Shown: positions 18,766 to 28,630, counted from the first letter of the stretch. The stretch is 64,000 nt of DNA from Methylobacterium mesophilicum SR1.6/6 (GCF_000364445.2 NZ_CP043538.1:203198-267197), one strand, 5' to 3'. Notes: a model not told the origin generated them from the letters alone. Numbers and translations are program-made.

Positions 18766-20112
18766 TCAGGCGACGCTGCCGTACAGGTCGTAGGCCTCGG
18801 CCCGGTCGATCTTCACGGTGACGATGTCGCCGACCCGCACCGGGCGCCGGAAGGCGGCGTGGACATTCCCGTCGATCTCCGGCGCGTCGGCCTTGGACCG
18901 GCCCTTCGCGACCCCGCCCTCGACGGCATCGACGATGATGGGCAGCCGCTTGCCGACCTTGGCCCGCTGCAGCCGGAGCGCGATGCCGTTCTGGGTCTCC
19001 ATGAACCGGCGCTTGCGCTCGGCCTTCACCGCCGGCGGCACGAGGTCGCCGAGCGCGTTGGCGGTGGCGCCCGCCACCGGCTCGTACTCGAAGCAGCCGA
19101 CCCGATCGAGCTTGGCCTCCTGCAGCCAGGCCAGCAGCTCCTCGAACTCGGCCTCGGTCTCGCCGGGGAAGCCGACGATGAAGGTCGAGCGGATCGCGAG
19201 GTCCGGGCAGGTCTGCCGCCAGCTCCGGATCCGGTCGAGCTGGCGCTCCTGGTTGCCGGGGCGGCGCATGCGCTTGAGCACCGACGGGCTCGCGTGCTGG
19301 AGCGGCATGTCGAGATAGGGGAGCACCTTGCCCTCGGCCATCAGCGGGATGACCTCGTCCACGTGCGGATAGGGGTAGACGTAATGCAGCCGGACCCAGG
19401 CCCCGAGCGCGCCGAGTTCCTTGGTGAGGTCGTAGAACTTCGCGCGGACCTGGCGGTCCTGCCACGGGCTCTCACTGTAGCGGATATCGACCCCGTAGGC
19501 GCTGGTGTCCTGGCTGACGACCAGCAGCTCCTTCACGCCGGCCTTCACGAGCTTCTCGGCCTCGCGCAGCACGTCGGCGGCCGGGCGGCTGACGAGGTTC
19601 CCGCGTAAAGACGGGATGATGCAGAAGCTGCAGCGGTTGCTGCACCCTTCCGAGATCTTCAGGTAGGCGTAGTGGCGCGGGGTGAGCTTGATCCCCTGGG
19701 GCGGCACGAGGTCGAGGAACGGGTCGTGGGCCGGCGGCACCGCCTCGTGGACGGCCGCCACCACCGACTCGTAGGCCTGCGGCCCGGTCACCGCCAGGAG
19801 GTCGGGGTACTTCTCGCGGATCTCCTCCGGCTGCGCGCCCATGCAGCCGGTGACGATCACCCGGCCGTTCTCCGCCATGGCCTCGCCGATGGCCGAGAGC
19901 GACTCCGCCTTGGCCGAATCGAGGAAGCCGCAGGTGTTGACGATCACCACGTCGGCCCCGTCGTGCCGGCGCGCCAGCTCGTAGCCCTCGGCCCGCAGGT
20001 GCGTGAGGATCCGCTCGGAATCGACGAGCGCCTTCGGACATCCGAGCGAGACGAACGAGATTTTGGGGGCGGCTCCGGGAGCGGGGCCGCGGGGGGCGGG
20101 CGTGGCGGTCAT
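18766..20112 (-). CDS. rimO: Ribosomal protein S12 methylthiotransferase RimO
   Basis: 448-aa radical SAM enzyme that adds a methylthio group to the conserved aspartate of ribosomal protein S12. The N-terminal UPF0004 domain has three cluster cysteines ([26 protein letters not shown]). The radical SAM domain has [11 protein letters not shown], and a TRAM domain closes the protein. YPYPHVD and [10 protein letters not shown] are RimO-specific rather than MiaB-specific. The open frame continues far upstream, but the ATG at 20112 (MTATPAPRG) with GAAGG fits the family length. Confidence 0.94.
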   Translation of the reverse strand: MTATPAPRGPAPGAAPKISFVSLGCPKALVDSERILTHLRAEGYELARRHDGADVVIVNTCGFLDSAKAESLSAIGEAMAENGRVIVTGCMGAQPEEIREKYPDLLAVTGPQAYESVVAAVHEAVPPAHDPFLDLVPPQGIKLTPRHYAYLKISEGCSNRCSFCIIPSLRGNLVSRPAADVLREAEKLVKAGVKELLVVSQDTSAYGVDIRYSESPWQDRQVRAKFYDLTKELGALGAWVRLHYVYPYPHVDEVIPLMAEGKVLPYLDMPLQHASPSVLKRMRRPGNQERQLDRIRSWRQTCPDLAIRSTFIVGFPGETEAEFEELLAWLQEAKLDRVGCFEYEPVAGATANALGDLVPPAVKAERKRRFMETQNGIALRLQRAKVGKRLPIIVDAVEGGVAKGRSKADAPEIDGNVHAAFRRPVRVGDIVTVKIDRAEAYDLYGSVA

Positions 20113-20487
20113 GGCCTTCGGATCGGGCGGTCCCGGCCGGCGACCGAAGGTCGGTCGCCCGGAGCTGAGGACGAAAAGGATCGGGGTCGCGCTTTCTATA
20201 CAGGCTCCCGGCCCCCGGCGCGAGACCGGCCGCCGCAGGGGTGACCGGCCTCGTGCGCGAGTCTGACGTCGAGCCGGAAACTTGGCTGTTCGGAAGGCGT
20301 TTGCGCGCCGGTCCTGAGATCCCACATGAAGACGCGGAACGGCGGCCTGCGTCGGGCGCGCGCCCCGTCTGCGCCTCCGAGGCGGCCCCTGCGTGCAACT
20401 GCCGCTTCCCCCGCGGCATCGCCTGTGCGACGGCAGCGTGACACGATCCGCCCCACCCGCGCCCAGGACGATAGCCCGAACCCGGTC
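20113..20487. other. Divergent intergenic region rimO / pabB
   Basis: 375 bp without a supported gene. It must hold the promoters of rimO and of the pab operon, but I see no recognisable operator or riboswitch. Open frames crossing it lack ribosome sites. Confidence 0.5.
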
Positions 20488-21876
20488 ATGTGGACCCGAG
20501 AGATCCCCTTCATCGATCCCGTCGCGGCGGCCGCCCGGCTGCGCGCCCTGCCCGGGCTCGCCTTCCTCGACAGCGCCATGCGGCACGACTCCCTGGGGCG
20601 CCATTCGATCGTGGCGGCCGAGCCGTTCGCGCGCTTCCGCTACCGCGACGAGCGCGCGACCCTGGACGGGAACCCGGTCCCGGGCGGTCCGTTCGCGGCC
20701 TTGCGGGCGTGCCTCGCGCCGTACCGGATCGACCCCGACGCCGAACACCCCTTCCCCGGCGGGGCGATCGGCTACTTCGCCTACGATCTCGGCGCGGCAC
20801 TGGAGCGGGTCGCGGCCCCGGCGCGGCGGGCGGGGCTCACCGACGACATCGCCCTGAACCTCTACGACACGGCCCTGGTGATCGACCACGCCGCCGGCAC
20901 CTGCCGGCTCGTCGCCACCGGCTTTCCCGAACGCGACCCGGAGAGCCGGCAGGCCCGCGCGGCGGCGCGGCTCGCCCGCTTCGCGGATCGGCTCGGCGCC
21001 GCGGAACCCCCCCTCGGGACCTCCGAAGCGCCGTCGGAACCGCTCGCTTGGCACTCGAACTTCGACCGACAAGGTTATGAGGAAGCTGTCGAAAAGGTCC
21101 GTGCCTACATCCGCGCCGGCGACATCTACCAAGCCAACATCGCCCAGCGCTTCACCGCCGACCTGCCGGCCGGGTTCGACCCGTTCGCCCTCTACCGGCG
21201 CCTGCGCGCCACCAACCCGGCGACCTTCGGGGCCTACCTGGAACTGGAGGGCCTGACCGTCGCCTCGTCCTCGCCCGAGCGGTTCATCCGCCTCGACGGC
21301 CGGCACGTGGAGACGCGGCCGATCAAGGGCACCGCCCGCCGCGCGGACAACCCCTTGGACGATCCGGAGGCCGACCGGGCGGTGGCCGAGGCGCTCCAGG
21401 CCAGCGTCAAGGAGCGGGCCGAGAACGTCATGATCGTCGACCTGCTGCGCAACGACCTGTCCCGGGTCTGCAAGCCGGGCAGCGTCGCCGTCCCGACCCT
21501 GTGCGGACTGGAGACCTACGCCAACGTCCACCATCTGGTGTCGGTGGTGACCGGACAACTCCGCAACGGGCTCGACGCCCTCGACCTCCTGGAAGGGACC
21601 TTTCCGGGCGGCTCGATCACGGGGGCCCCGAAGATCCGTGCCATGGACATCATCACGGAGATCGAGGGCGACGCCCGGGAACTCTACTGCGGCGCCATCG
21701 GCCGGATCGGCTTCGACGGGGCCCTCGACACCTCGATCGCGATCCGCACGGTGTTCATGGACGACCGCCAGGCGGTCCTGCAGGCCGGCGGCGGGGTGAC
21801 CCTGCTGTCGGAGCCGGGCCCGGAATACGACGAGACCCTGGCCAAGGCCGCCCGCGTGTTCGAGGCCTTCGCATGA
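20488..21876 (+). CDS. pabB: Aminodeoxychorismate synthase component I
   Basis: 462-aa chorismate-using enzyme that makes 4-amino-4-deoxychorismate for folate synthesis. The chorismate-binding domain is complete; the motif RPIKGTARR has the Lys typical of PabB, where anthranilate synthase has Ala (PIAGT). [19 protein letters not shown] is the standard C-terminal signature. The start at 20488 (MWTREIPF) fits; the upstream frame is low-complexity. Its stop overlaps the pabA start by four bases (ATGA), so the subunits are translationally coupled. Confidence 0.92.
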   Translation: MWTREIPFIDPVAAAARLRALPGLAFLDSAMRHDSLGRHSIVAAEPFARFRYRDERATLDGNPVPGGPFAALRACLAPYRIDPDAEHPFPGGAIGYFAYDLGAALERVAAPARRAGLTDDIALNLYDTALVIDHAAGTCRLVATGFPERDPESRQARAAARLARFADRLGAAEPPLGTSEAPSEPLAWHSNFDRQGYEEAVEKVRAYIRAGDIYQANIAQRFTADLPAGFDPFALYRRLRATNPATFGAYLELEGLTVASSSPERFIRLDGRHVETRPIKGTARRADNPLDDPEADRAVAEALQASVKERAENVMIVDLLRNDLSRVCKPGSVAVPTLCGLETYANVHHLVSVVTGQLRNGLDALDLLEGTFPGGSITGAPKIRAMDIITEIEGDARELYCGAIGRIGFDGALDTSIAIRTVFMDDRQAVLQAGGGVTLLSEPGPEYDETLAKAARVFEAFA

Positions 21877-22487
21877 TCCTCGTCCTCGACAATTACGACT
21901 CGTTCGTCTTCAACGTCGTCCGCTACCTGGAGGAGCTCGGCGAGACGGTCCGGGTCGTGCGCAACGACGCCCTCGACGTCCCCGGCATCCGGGCCCTGGC
22001 GCCCGAGGCCCTGGTGGTCTCGCCCGGCCCCTGCACCCCCGCGGAGGCGGGGATCTCCCTGCCGGCGATCCGGGAGCTGTCGGGCGCGGTGCCGATCCTC
22101 GGCGTCTGCCTCGGCCATCAGGCGATCGGCGCGGCCTTCGGCGGCACGGTCGCGCGGGCGCAGCGCCCCCTGCACGGGCAGGCGACGCCGATCGCCCACC
22201 GGGGCGAGCGGCTGTTCTCCGGGCTGCCGGCGCCGATGCCGGTGGGGCGCTACCACTCCCTCGTGGTGACCCCCGGCCCCGAGATGGAGACGCATCTCTC
22301 GGTCGACGCGGTCTCGCAGGAGGGCGAGGTCATGGCGCTCTCGCACCGCACCCATCCGACCTATGGCATCCAGTTCCACCCGGAATCGGTCCTGACCGAG
22401 GGCGGCCACGCCCTGTTCGCCAATTTTTTGGGACTTGCCCGCGCCTGGCGCGAGAGACCGGAGGGACGCCGCGATGCTGTGGCGTGA
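21873..22487 (+). CDS. pabA: Glutamine amidotransferase subunit of aminodeoxychorismate synthase
   Basis: 204-aa class I glutamine amidotransferase supplying ammonia to PabB. Catalytic Cys is in [10 protein letters not shown]; the His-Glu pair is in [12 protein letters not shown]; the N-terminus [19 protein letters not shown] is characteristic. Such proteins can also serve anthranilate synthase (TrpG); the operon with pabB and pabC argues for folate here. The pabC start lies inside its last codons. Confidence 0.93.
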   Translation: MILVLDNYDSFVFNVVRYLEELGETVRVVRNDALDVPGIRALAPEALVVSPGPCTPAEAGISLPAIRELSGAVPILGVCLGHQAIGAAFGGTVARAQRPLHGQATPIAHRGERLFSGLPAPMPVGRYHSLVVTPGPEMETHLSVDAVSQEGEVMALSHRTHPTYGIQFHPESVLTEGGHALFANFLGLARAWRERPEGRRDAVA

Positions 22488-23325
22488 CGGCGCGATCGCG
22501 TCCGGCACCACGGCCCCCCTCGACCATACCGACCGCGGCCTGACGCTGGGCGACGGCCTGTTCGACACGGCGCTGGCGCTGGGCGGCCGCGTGGCCTTCG
22601 AGGATGCCCACGTTGCCCGGCTCGTGGCCGGCGCGGGCACGCTCGGGATCCCCGTCGATCCGGAGCGGGTCCGCCAGGCCATGCGGGCGCTGGCCGGGCA
22701 GGGCGACCGGCTCGCGATCCGGACCACGCTGACCCGCGGCTCCGGTCCGCGCGGGCTGAAGCCGCCGGACGATCCGCATCCCACCCTGTTCGCCACCGCG
22801 GCCGCCAGCACCAAGGCGGTGGCCTTCGCGCCCCTGCGCCTGTGGCCGACGCCGATCGCCCGCAACGACACCTCCCCGGCCGCACGGCTGAAGACGCTCG
22901 GCTACGGCGACGCGGTGCTGGCCGCCGGGGAGGCCGCCGCCGCCGGCTTCGACGAGGCCCTGTTCCGCAACACGCGCGGGCGCGTCGCCTGCGCGGGCAC
23001 CGGCAACCTGTTCGCGCTGTTCGGCGAGACCCTGGTGACGCCGCCGCTCAGCGACGGCGTGCTGGCCGGGATCGTGCGGGCCGAAATCCTCGCCCGCGCC
23101 GCCGCGTGCGGCCTGCGCGCGGAGGAGCGGTCGCTGAGCTTGCCCGCTATCGTGGGGGCCGAAGCGGTCGTCCTGACCAATTCCCTGCGGCTCCTCGCCC
23201 CCGTGACGGCAATCGGCGACGCCGCCCTCGGGAGCGCCGGGCATCCGGCGGTGGACCGGCTCAAGGCGGCGCTGCGGGCCGCTCTGGCCCGTTCCTGCCA
23301 AGTGGCGGAGGAGATGGTCGCGTGA
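22474..23325 (+). CDS. pabC: Aminodeoxychorismate lyase (class IV PLP enzyme)
   Basis: 283-aa fold-type IV PLP enzyme expected to split aminodeoxychorismate into 4-aminobenzoate and pyruvate. The PLP lysine is probably in ARLKTLGYGDAVLA and the phosphate-binding loop in the following TGNLFAL region. The class also contains branched-chain and D-amino acid aminotransferases; the operon decides the call. The ATG at 22474 has GGAGGG upstream and overlaps the end of pabA. pabB, pabA and pabC together form a complete 4-aminobenzoate pathway. Confidence 0.85.
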   Translation: MLWRDGAIASGTTAPLDHTDRGLTLGDGLFDTALALGGRVAFEDAHVARLVAGAGTLGIPVDPERVRQAMRALAGQGDRLAIRTTLTRGSGPRGLKPPDDPHPTLFATAAASTKAVAFAPLRLWPTPIARNDTSPAARLKTLGYGDAVLAAGEAAAAGFDEALFRNTRGRVACAGTGNLFALFGETLVTPPLSDGVLAGIVRAEILARAAACGLRAEERSLSLPAIVGAEAVVLTNSLRLLAPVTAIGDAALGSAGHPAVDRLKAALRAALARSCQVAEEMVA

Positions 23326-23828
23326 CCGGTGCGGCGGTCGAGGCGGGGCGGCGCCGGCTCCGCTACGGGCTCGCGGCGCTCTACGCCGTCATCGGGGTGG
23401 TGCACCTCGTGGCGACCGACGCGATGCTGCCGCTGATGCCCGACTGGGTGCCGGAGCCCCGTCTCGTCATCCTGGCGACCGGCCTGTGCGAGATCGCGGG
23501 CGCCGCCGGGCTGCTCACCGGCCGGTTCCGCCGCGCCGCCGCGATCGGCCTCGCCCTCTACGCGGTCTGCGTCTACCCGGCCAATCTCAAGCACGCCTTC
23601 GCGCATGTCCACGTGGCGGGCATCCCGGATTCCTGGTGGTACCACGGCCCGCGCCTGGCGTTTCAGCCGGTCTTCGTCTGGATGGCGCTGTGGGCCGGCG
23701 GGCTGCTCGACTGGCCGTTCCGCGGATGGACGAGATCTGTCCGCGGGGCGACCAAGATGTCCGCGGCCGCGCCGCCGCCAGGCGCAGCTCCGCGGCCCGA
23801 CGGGCCAGCAACCGCCCGGGAACCGTGA
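23322..23828 (+). CDS. DoxX-like inner-membrane protein
   Basis: 168 aa with four hydrophobic helices (starting at YGLAALYAVIGVVHLVA, LVILATGLCEIAGAAGLL, AIGLALYAVCVYPANLK and QPVFVWMALWAGG) as in DoxX/DoxD proteins. The C-terminal 35 residues are Pro/Ala-rich and probably disordered. The GTG start overlaps the pabC stop (GTGA), so it is the last gene of the pab operon; its link to folate synthesis is unclear. Confidence 0.75.
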   Translation: MTGAAVEAGRRRLRYGLAALYAVIGVVHLVATDAMLPLMPDWVPEPRLVILATGLCEIAGAAGLLTGRFRRAAAIGLALYAVCVYPANLKHAFAHVHVAGIPDSWWYHGPRLAFQPVFVWMALWAGGLLDWPFRGWTRSVRGATKMSAAAPPPGAAPRPDGPATAREP

Positions 23829-23878
23829 TCCCAGGATCCTGTGATCCCAGGATCACGGCAGGCTTTGATCCCTGGATC
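23825..23878. repeat. GATCCCAGGATC-type short tandem repeats
   Basis: GTGATCCCAGGATC occurs twice (23825-23838, 23841-23854) and a variant TGATCCCTGGATC once (23866-23878). Each unit is itself nearly palindromic. They straddle the end of the DoxX-like gene. Confidence 0.65.
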
Positions 23879-23954
23879 CCGGGCGATATGTTGCCGGCCA
23901 GCTGCCGCGCGCGACGGAATACCGTGCCGCCCGGCCACAATACGGGCGAGCGAC

Positions 23955-24143
23955 ATGACGAGGCGCCGAGACCCGGGCCGGACGCGCCCGCCCCTGCCGG
24001 ATACGGTGCCGGATCGCGACGCCGTCGAGCGGGCCCTGGAGGCCGTCCTCGACCGCCTGCGCCCGAAGCCGGTCAGCGCCGCCACCGACCCGGCGCGGGC
24101 GAGCGCGCGGCGGAAGGGGCGCCCCGGCGACGAGACGCGCTGA
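23955..24143 (+). CDS. Small basic hypothetical protein
   Basis: 62-aa Arg/Pro-rich protein with one predicted helix (DRDAVERALEAVLDRLRPK). The ribosome site is weak. It may be real because the helix is well formed, but G+C-rich spurious ORFs look similar. Confidence 0.35.
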   Translation: MTRRRDPGRTRPPLPDTVPDRDAVERALEAVLDRLRPKPVSAATDPARASARRKGRPGDETR

Positions 24144-24163
24144 GGGGGTGATCGGGTCCCGCG

Positions 24164-24233
24164 CCTAGAGCGCTCTCCGCCGAAGTGGACGCCGGTTCGG
24201 CGCAAGACAGCGCGTTACAATAAAGGCCTAGAG
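24164..24233. repeat. Rhizobiales-type intergenic repeat
   Basis: A ~70-bp unit bordered by CCTAGAG at both ends with the core CGAAGTGGACGCCGGTTCGG. This closely resembles a dispersed repeat (core GAAGTGGATNCCGGTTCG) found in many Rhizobiales genomes. It abuts the hairpin at 24227-24271. Confidence 0.7.
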
Positions 24234-24271
24234 CCGTGCCCGATCGCGTTGCGATCGGGCACGGCTCTAGG
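24227..24271. repeat. 21-bp perfect inverted repeat (long hairpin)
   Basis: Two 21-nt arms, the left one starting CCTAGAGCCGTGCCCGATCG, are perfectly complementary across a 3-nt loop. The left end is the terminal CCTAGAG of the adjacent repeat. There is no T run on either side, so a simple terminator is not obvious. Confidence 0.9.
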
Positions 24272-24394
24272 GGAAAAGGTTCCTCCACAGGGCGAAGATA
24301 TCGTCCGGCCATCGTCCGGATACGTCCCGCTGGACCGGCGTTCCCCGTCCGGAAGCCGCGCGATCCCTGAGCGGCCCCACCGGAGACAGACCGC

Positions 24395-24931
24395 ATGGCC
24401 AAGCAGAAGACGCTGCACGACGCCTTCTACGAGACCCTGAAGGACGTCTACTATGCCGAGAAGCAATCCGTGAAAGCCCTCAAGAAGTCCGCCAAGGCCG
24501 CGGAGCACGCGGACCTGCGCCAGGCCTTCGAGACCCATGCCGAGGAGAGCGCCCAGCAGGTCGAGCGCCTGACGCAGGTGTTCGAGATCATCGGCAAGCC
24601 CGCCCGGGCCAAGACCTGCGAGGCGATGCAGGGGATCGTCTCCGAGATGGAGGAGGACCTCGACGACTTCGCGGACAGCCCGGCCGCCGACGCGGTGCTG
24701 GCGGCCTGCGCCCAGGCGGTGGAGCATTACGAGATCGCCCGCTACGGCACCCTGAAGACCTGGGCCGGCCAGCTCGGCTACGCGGAGGCCGCCCAGCTCC
24801 TCGACGAGACCCTGCAGGAGGAGAAGAAGACCGACGCGCTCCTCTCCAAGATCGCCGAATCGATCAACGCCGCCGGCGCGGCGGAGGACGACGCGGAGCC
24901 GTCCAAGGGCAAGGGCAGGAAGGCCGCCTGA
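24395..24931 (+). CDS. DUF892 (YciE/YciF-like) ferritin-like stress protein
   Basis: 178-aa four-helix ferritin-like protein. Glu/His residues of the predicted di-metal site are visible (DVYYAEKQSVKAL, HAEESAQQVERL, VEHYEIARYGTLK, ETLQEEKKTDALL). The C-terminus is a Lys/Gly tail (KGKGRKAA). Members are often induced by general stress in Rhizobiales; no clear EcfG promoter is visible upstream. Biochemical role unknown. Confidence 0.9.
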   Translation: MAKQKTLHDAFYETLKDVYYAEKQSVKALKKSAKAAEHADLRQAFETHAEESAQQVERLTQVFEIIGKPARAKTCEAMQGIVSEMEEDLDDFADSPAADAVLAACAQAVEHYEIARYGTLKTWAGQLGYAEAAQLLDETLQEEKKTDALLSKIAESINAAGAAEDDAEPSKGKGRKAA

Positions 24932-24952
24932 ACGGCGACCACCGGAACGCCG

Positions 24953-24980
24953 CCGACGCTGCCGCACGCGGCGGCGTCGG
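24953..24980. terminator. Strong hairpin after the DUF892 gene
   Basis: A ~12-bp stem with one G-T wobble (CCGACGCTGCCGC / GCGGCGGCGTCGG) begins 21 bp after the stop codon. It lacks a T run; the position suggests a transcription end or mRNA-stabilising structure. Confidence 0.5.
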
Positions 24981-25338
24981 ACGTGTTGCGGGCCGGTGCG
25001 ACGGGCCGGGGGTCGGGGCGCCGCGGAACGACGTCGTAGGGCGGAGCTGCTGGCCCGCGATCGTCCGATCCGCTCGCGGCAGCATGCGGCCCGACCGAGA
25101 TCGGTCTTTTACACTGTCACGACGCTTTTAAGTCATAGACATTTCAAAGCGATTGCAGATCAACCGGTCGATAGACTTTAAACTCTCGCCAGCGGAAGCT
25201 TTTTCGGTCGGCGGAAGCATTCACCGATCGGCGATCTCAGACTTGCTGGTGATGATTCCGCGCCATAAAAGATCTATCGATACCGACGATGCGATATTTC
25301 CGAACACAGCGCGCGCATTCTTTCCGGACATGCCCGAC
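24981..25338. other. Intergenic region, A+T-rich in its second half
   Basis: No supported gene. From about 25100 to 25345 the sequence is markedly A+T-rich for this window (TTTTACACTGTC, GACGCTTTTAAGTCATAG). An in-frame extension of the chemoreceptor runs through it, but its residues do not look like a chemoreceptor N-terminus. It probably holds the promoter. Confidence 0.5.
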
Positions 25339-27036
25339 ATGAATATACTGAAAAATATAAAAACACTGACCAAGATCACAATACCGTTCGTCATGACGAC
25401 GCTGGTGAGCGCAGTCATCGTCATCTACGCGCTGAATACCATGAACGGGATCAGGGCGCGGAGCGGCTACGTCGCGGAGTATCTCACCGTCCGGCTGGCC
25501 GGCCTGCAGAATGCCCGGATCCATCTCGGCGACGCCGCGCTCATGAACCGCACCCTCATCATCGGCGAACCCAAGGCCGAGCTCACCACGTTCGAGAACC
25601 GCTACAACGAGGCCGCGAAGGCGACGCTCGATGACCTCGATCGCCTCATCGCCGCGTCGCGGTCGGCCGACGACGCGGAGAAGGCCCAGCAGATCCGCCG
25701 GATCGCCGCACCGCTGTTCGAGATCGTGGCGAACAGCAACACGGCGGCCCTCGATGACGACCGCGAGGCCGCCATCCAGATCGCGCTGAAGGACGCGCTC
25801 GGGCTGCGCAAGGCCTTCCACGCGGCGATGCAGACCCAGGTCGCGGAGCTGGAACGCCGGATCGATGACGGCAAGCAGGCCACGCAGGCCGAGGTGGAGC
25901 GCGCCACCACCATCCTGATCGCCACGGCCGTGACGGGGCTGCTCGCCGCCCTGGGCGCCGCCGGCGCGATCGCGGTGTTCGGGATCACGCGCCCCCTCGA
26001 CCGCTTGGTCGCGGCCCTGCAGCGCATGGCGGGCGGCGAGACCGACGCCGCGCTGGCGGAAGCGGCGCGGCGGGACGAGATCGGCGCGGTCGGCCGGGCC
26101 GTCGAGGGGATCAAGGCCATGGTCGCCCGCGGCGCGGCCGAGGCGGCGGAGCGGCGGCACGCGGACGAGGCCGCCGCCGCCGCGGCGCGCAAGCGCGCCA
26201 CGCTGGACCTGGCCGACGCCTTCGAGCGGGCGGTGGCGGGTCTCGTCGGGCTGGTCTCGTCGGCGGCCGCGACCCTGCAGGACACCGCCCGCCGGATGTC
26301 GGACACCGCCCAGGAGACCGCCCGGCGGTCCACGGCCGTGGCGGCCGCCGCCGAACAGGCGGGGTCCAACGTCGACACGGTGGCGGCCGCCACCGAGGAA
26401 CTCGGGACGTCCGTCCAGGAGATCGGCCGGCAGGTGGCGGGCTCGACCGGCCTCGCCCGGACGGCGGTCGGCGAAGCCGATCAGACCGCCGCGCTGGTCG
26501 CCGCGCTGAGCGAGGCCGCCGCCCGGGTCGGCGGCGTGGTGCAGCTGATCTCGGGCATCGCGGCCCAGACCAATCTGCTGGCGCTCAACGCGACGATCGA
26601 GGCCGCCCGGGCCGGCGAGGCGGGCCGGGGCTTCGCGGTCGTGGCCGCCGAGGTGAAGGATCTGGCCGGGCAGACCGCCAGGGCCACCCAGGAGATCGCC
26701 GGCCAGATGGCCCAGATCCAGGGCGCGACCGGCGAGGCGGTGGGCGCCATCGCCACGATCACGGGTCGCATCCGCGAGATCGACGCCGTCGCGGCGACGA
26801 TCGCGGCGGCCGTGGAGGAGCAGGGGGCGGCCACCCAGGAGATCGTCCGCAATGTCGGCCAGGCCTCGGCCGGGACCCGGGAGGTCACGGGCAACATCGC
26901 CGGCGTGGCCCAGGCCTCCGAGCAGACCGGGCGGGCCGCCGACCACGTGCTCGCGGCGGCCGCGGACCTGTCACGCCACGCCGAACAGCTCTCGGCCGAG
27001 GTCGAACGTTTCCTCGGCACCGTGCGGGCCGCCTGA
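25339..27036 (+). CDS. Methyl-accepting chemotaxis protein
   Basis: 565-aa transmembrane chemoreceptor. TM1 is near residues 12-34 ([20 protein letters not shown]), a periplasmic four-helix-bundle-like sensor spans about 35-195, TM2 is [19 protein letters not shown], then HAMP and a long coiled-coil signalling domain with the conserved tip around residue 400-440 ([20 protein letters not shown]). Ala/Glu-rich heptads are typical of alphaproteobacterial MCPs. No C-terminal CheR-binding pentapeptide is seen. The ATG at 25339 (MNILKNIK) is chosen because the sensor topology begins there; the open frame extends to 25153. Ligand unknown. Confidence 0.9.
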   Translation: MNILKNIKTLTKITIPFVMTTLVSAVIVIYALNTMNGIRARSGYVAEYLTVRLAGLQNARIHLGDAALMNRTLIIGEPKAELTTFENRYNEAAKATLDDLDRLIAASRSADDAEKAQQIRRIAAPLFEIVANSNTAALDDDREAAIQIALKDALGLRKAFHAAMQTQVAELERRIDDGKQATQAEVERATTILIATAVTGLLAALGAAGAIAVFGITRPLDRLVAALQRMAGGETDAALAEAARRDEIGAVGRAVEGIKAMVARGAAEAAERRHADEAAAAAARKRATLDLADAFERAVAGLVGLVSSAAATLQDTARRMSDTAQETARRSTAVAAAAEQAGSNVDTVAAATEELGTSVQEIGRQVAGSTGLARTAVGEADQTAALVAALSEAAARVGGVVQLISGIAAQTNLLALNATIEAARAGEAGRGFAVVAAEVKDLAGQTARATQEIAGQMAQIQGATGEAVGAIATITGRIREIDAVAATIAAAVEEQGAATQEIVRNVGQASAGTREVTGNIAGVAQASEQTGRAADHVLAAAADLSRHAEQLSAEVERFLGTVRAA

Positions 27037-27047
27037 GCGGCGGCGGT

Positions 27048-27374
27048 TCAGTTCGCCTTCTCGATGGCGCTGAGCGGCGTCCAGTAGCAGCGGTCCTGCG
27101 AGTCCTTCAGGGCGATGCAGCCGTAGGTCATCGTCCGGTTCTCCAGCCGGACCTCCTCGCCGAGCTTCCAGGACCGGCACTCGCCGCTGGCGAGGCTGAC
27201 CTTGAGGAGCTGGCCGAACGCCTCCTCCTCGCCGGCCATGACGAGCTTGAACAGGCGGTCCGTGACCTCCTGCGTGTGGCAGCCGAATCGCTCGTTCACG
27301 ATCGTCTCGGCTCCGGCGGGGCGGGACAGGGCGGCCACCGTGAGGGCGGCGAGGAGGGGAAGGGCAAGACGCAT
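27048..27374 (-). CDS. Exported hypothetical protein with conserved cysteines
   Basis: 108 aa with a signal peptide (MRLALPLLAALTVAALSRPAGA) and a mature domain of about 85 residues containing four cysteines (FGCHTQ, GECRSW, YGCIAL, DRCYW), probably two disulfides in the periplasm. The layout resembles small secreted proteins common in Methylobacterium. Function unknown. Confidence 0.7.
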   Translation of the reverse strand: MRLALPLLAALTVAALSRPAGAETIVNERFGCHTQEVTDRLFKLVMAGEEEAFGQLLKVSLASGECRSWKLGEEVRLENRTMTYGCIALKDSQDRCYWTPLSAIEKAN

Positions 27375-27451
27375 GCGCGGAACATATCCACCGGCCGGCG
27401 CCTGTCGAGCCCTCGGAGGCAGCCGCCGCCGCGGATGATCGCCGCGCCCGC

Positions 27452-28333
27452 TCACGGGTCCCGCGCAGCCTCGGCGCGCTTCACCGCCTGCCACGCGGCC
27501 TCCATGGCGGGCAGGTCCGAGCGGCCGAGCGCGCCTCCGGCCGCCCGCAGCTGCTCCGCCATGGCGGCGAAGCGGCGCTCGAACTTGGCGGTGCCGTCGC
27601 GAAGCGCCGCCTCCGGGTCGATCCCGGCATGCCGGGCGAGGTTGGCCACCGAGAACAGCAGGTCGCCGATCTCCTCGGACAGGGCCCCGGTATCGCCCGC
27701 CGCCAGGGCCTCGGCGACCTCGTCGGTCTCCTCGCGGACCTTGCCGACGACCTGGACGGCGTCGTCCCAGTCGAACCCGTAGGCGGCCGCCCGCCGCGAG
27801 ACCTTCTCGGCCCGGGCGAGGGCCGGCAGCGCGCGGGCGACGCCGCCGAGCGGGTCGGGGGGCGCCTCGCCCCGGTCGGCGTGCCGGAGCGCCCGCTCCT
27901 GCGCCTTGATCGCGGCCCACTGCGCCTCGACCTGCGCCGGGTCGCGCAGCGGCGAGCCCTCGGGCAGAAGCCCGCCGTCGGGGGTGAACACGTGCGGATG
28001 GCGGCGGATCAGCTTGTCGCCGATCGCGCGCGCCACGTCGTCGAACGCGAAGGCGCCCGCCTCCTCGGCCATGCGGGCGTGGAACACCACCTGGAGGAGC
28101 AGGTCGCCGAGTTCGTCGCGCAGGTCGGCGCGGTCGCCCCGCGCCACGGCGTCGGCGACCTCGTAGGCCTCCTCGATCGTGTAGGGCACGACGGTTTCGA
28201 AGGTCTGCGCCACGTCCCAGGCGCATCCGCGGTCCGGATCGCGCAGGGCCGCCATCAGGCGCAGGAGCCTGTGCAGGGGCGATTCCCCCGGAATCTGCTC
28301 CGGCGCCGGTCCCGGCTCGCGTGCGTCGCTCAT
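27452..28333 (-). CDS. mazG: Nucleoside triphosphate pyrophosphohydrolase MazG
   Basis: 293-aa house-cleaning NTP pyrophosphatase with two MazG domains. The first carries TIEEAYEVADAV and LRDELGDLLLQVVFHARM; the second carries EETDEVAEAL and LSEEIGDLLFSVANLAR. These E-E-x-x-E and E-x-x-D pairs bind Mg. RDPDRGCAWDVAQTF near the N-terminus is diagnostic. Length is slightly over the ~265 aa norm because of extra residues at both ends. It hydrolyses (d)NTPs, including damaged ones, to monophosphates. Confidence 0.93.
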   Translation of the reverse strand: MSDAREPGPAPEQIPGESPLHRLLRLMAALRDPDRGCAWDVAQTFETVVPYTIEEAYEVADAVARGDRADLRDELGDLLLQVVFHARMAEEAGAFAFDDVARAIGDKLIRRHPHVFTPDGGLLPEGSPLRDPAQVEAQWAAIKAQERALRHADRGEAPPDPLGGVARALPALARAEKVSRRAAAYGFDWDDAVQVVGKVREETDEVAEALAAGDTGALSEEIGDLLFSVANLARHAGIDPEAALRDGTAKFERRFAAMAEQLRAAGGALGRSDLPAMEAAWQAVKRAEAARDP

Positions 28334-28387
28334 GCGGAAGGCGTTAGAGCATGGGGCACGAAACGGAAATCCACCCCTCGCGCGAAC

Positions 28388-28630
28388 TCACGCGCGCCTT
28401 ACCCGGGCGTCGCGTTCGCGCACCTGCTCGTCCTGCAGGGCGTTGAGGTAGCCGGTCAGGCGTCCGCTGACCGCCGGATCGGCGCACTGGACCCAGAGCG
28501 GGGCGGGAAGCGTGCGGACGGGCAGGCGCAGCAGGAAGGTCTCCGCCGACAGGGCAGCCTCCCGCTCGGAGGCGGCGGCGAGAAGGCGGGCGCCCGCCTG
28601 CGTGCCGATCAGGATCGCGATCGTTGCCAT
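28388..28630 (-). CDS. Small hypothetical protein
   Basis: 80 aa (start MATIAILIGTQAGARLL), soluble with one amphipathic helix region and a charged C-terminus (EQVRERDARVRR). No family recognised. It is 103 bp downstream of another small gene on the same strand. Confidence 0.45.
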   Translation of the reverse strand: MATIAILIGTQAGARLLAAASEREAALSAETFLLRLPVRTLPAPLWVQCADPAVSGRLTGYLNALQDEQVRERDARVRRA

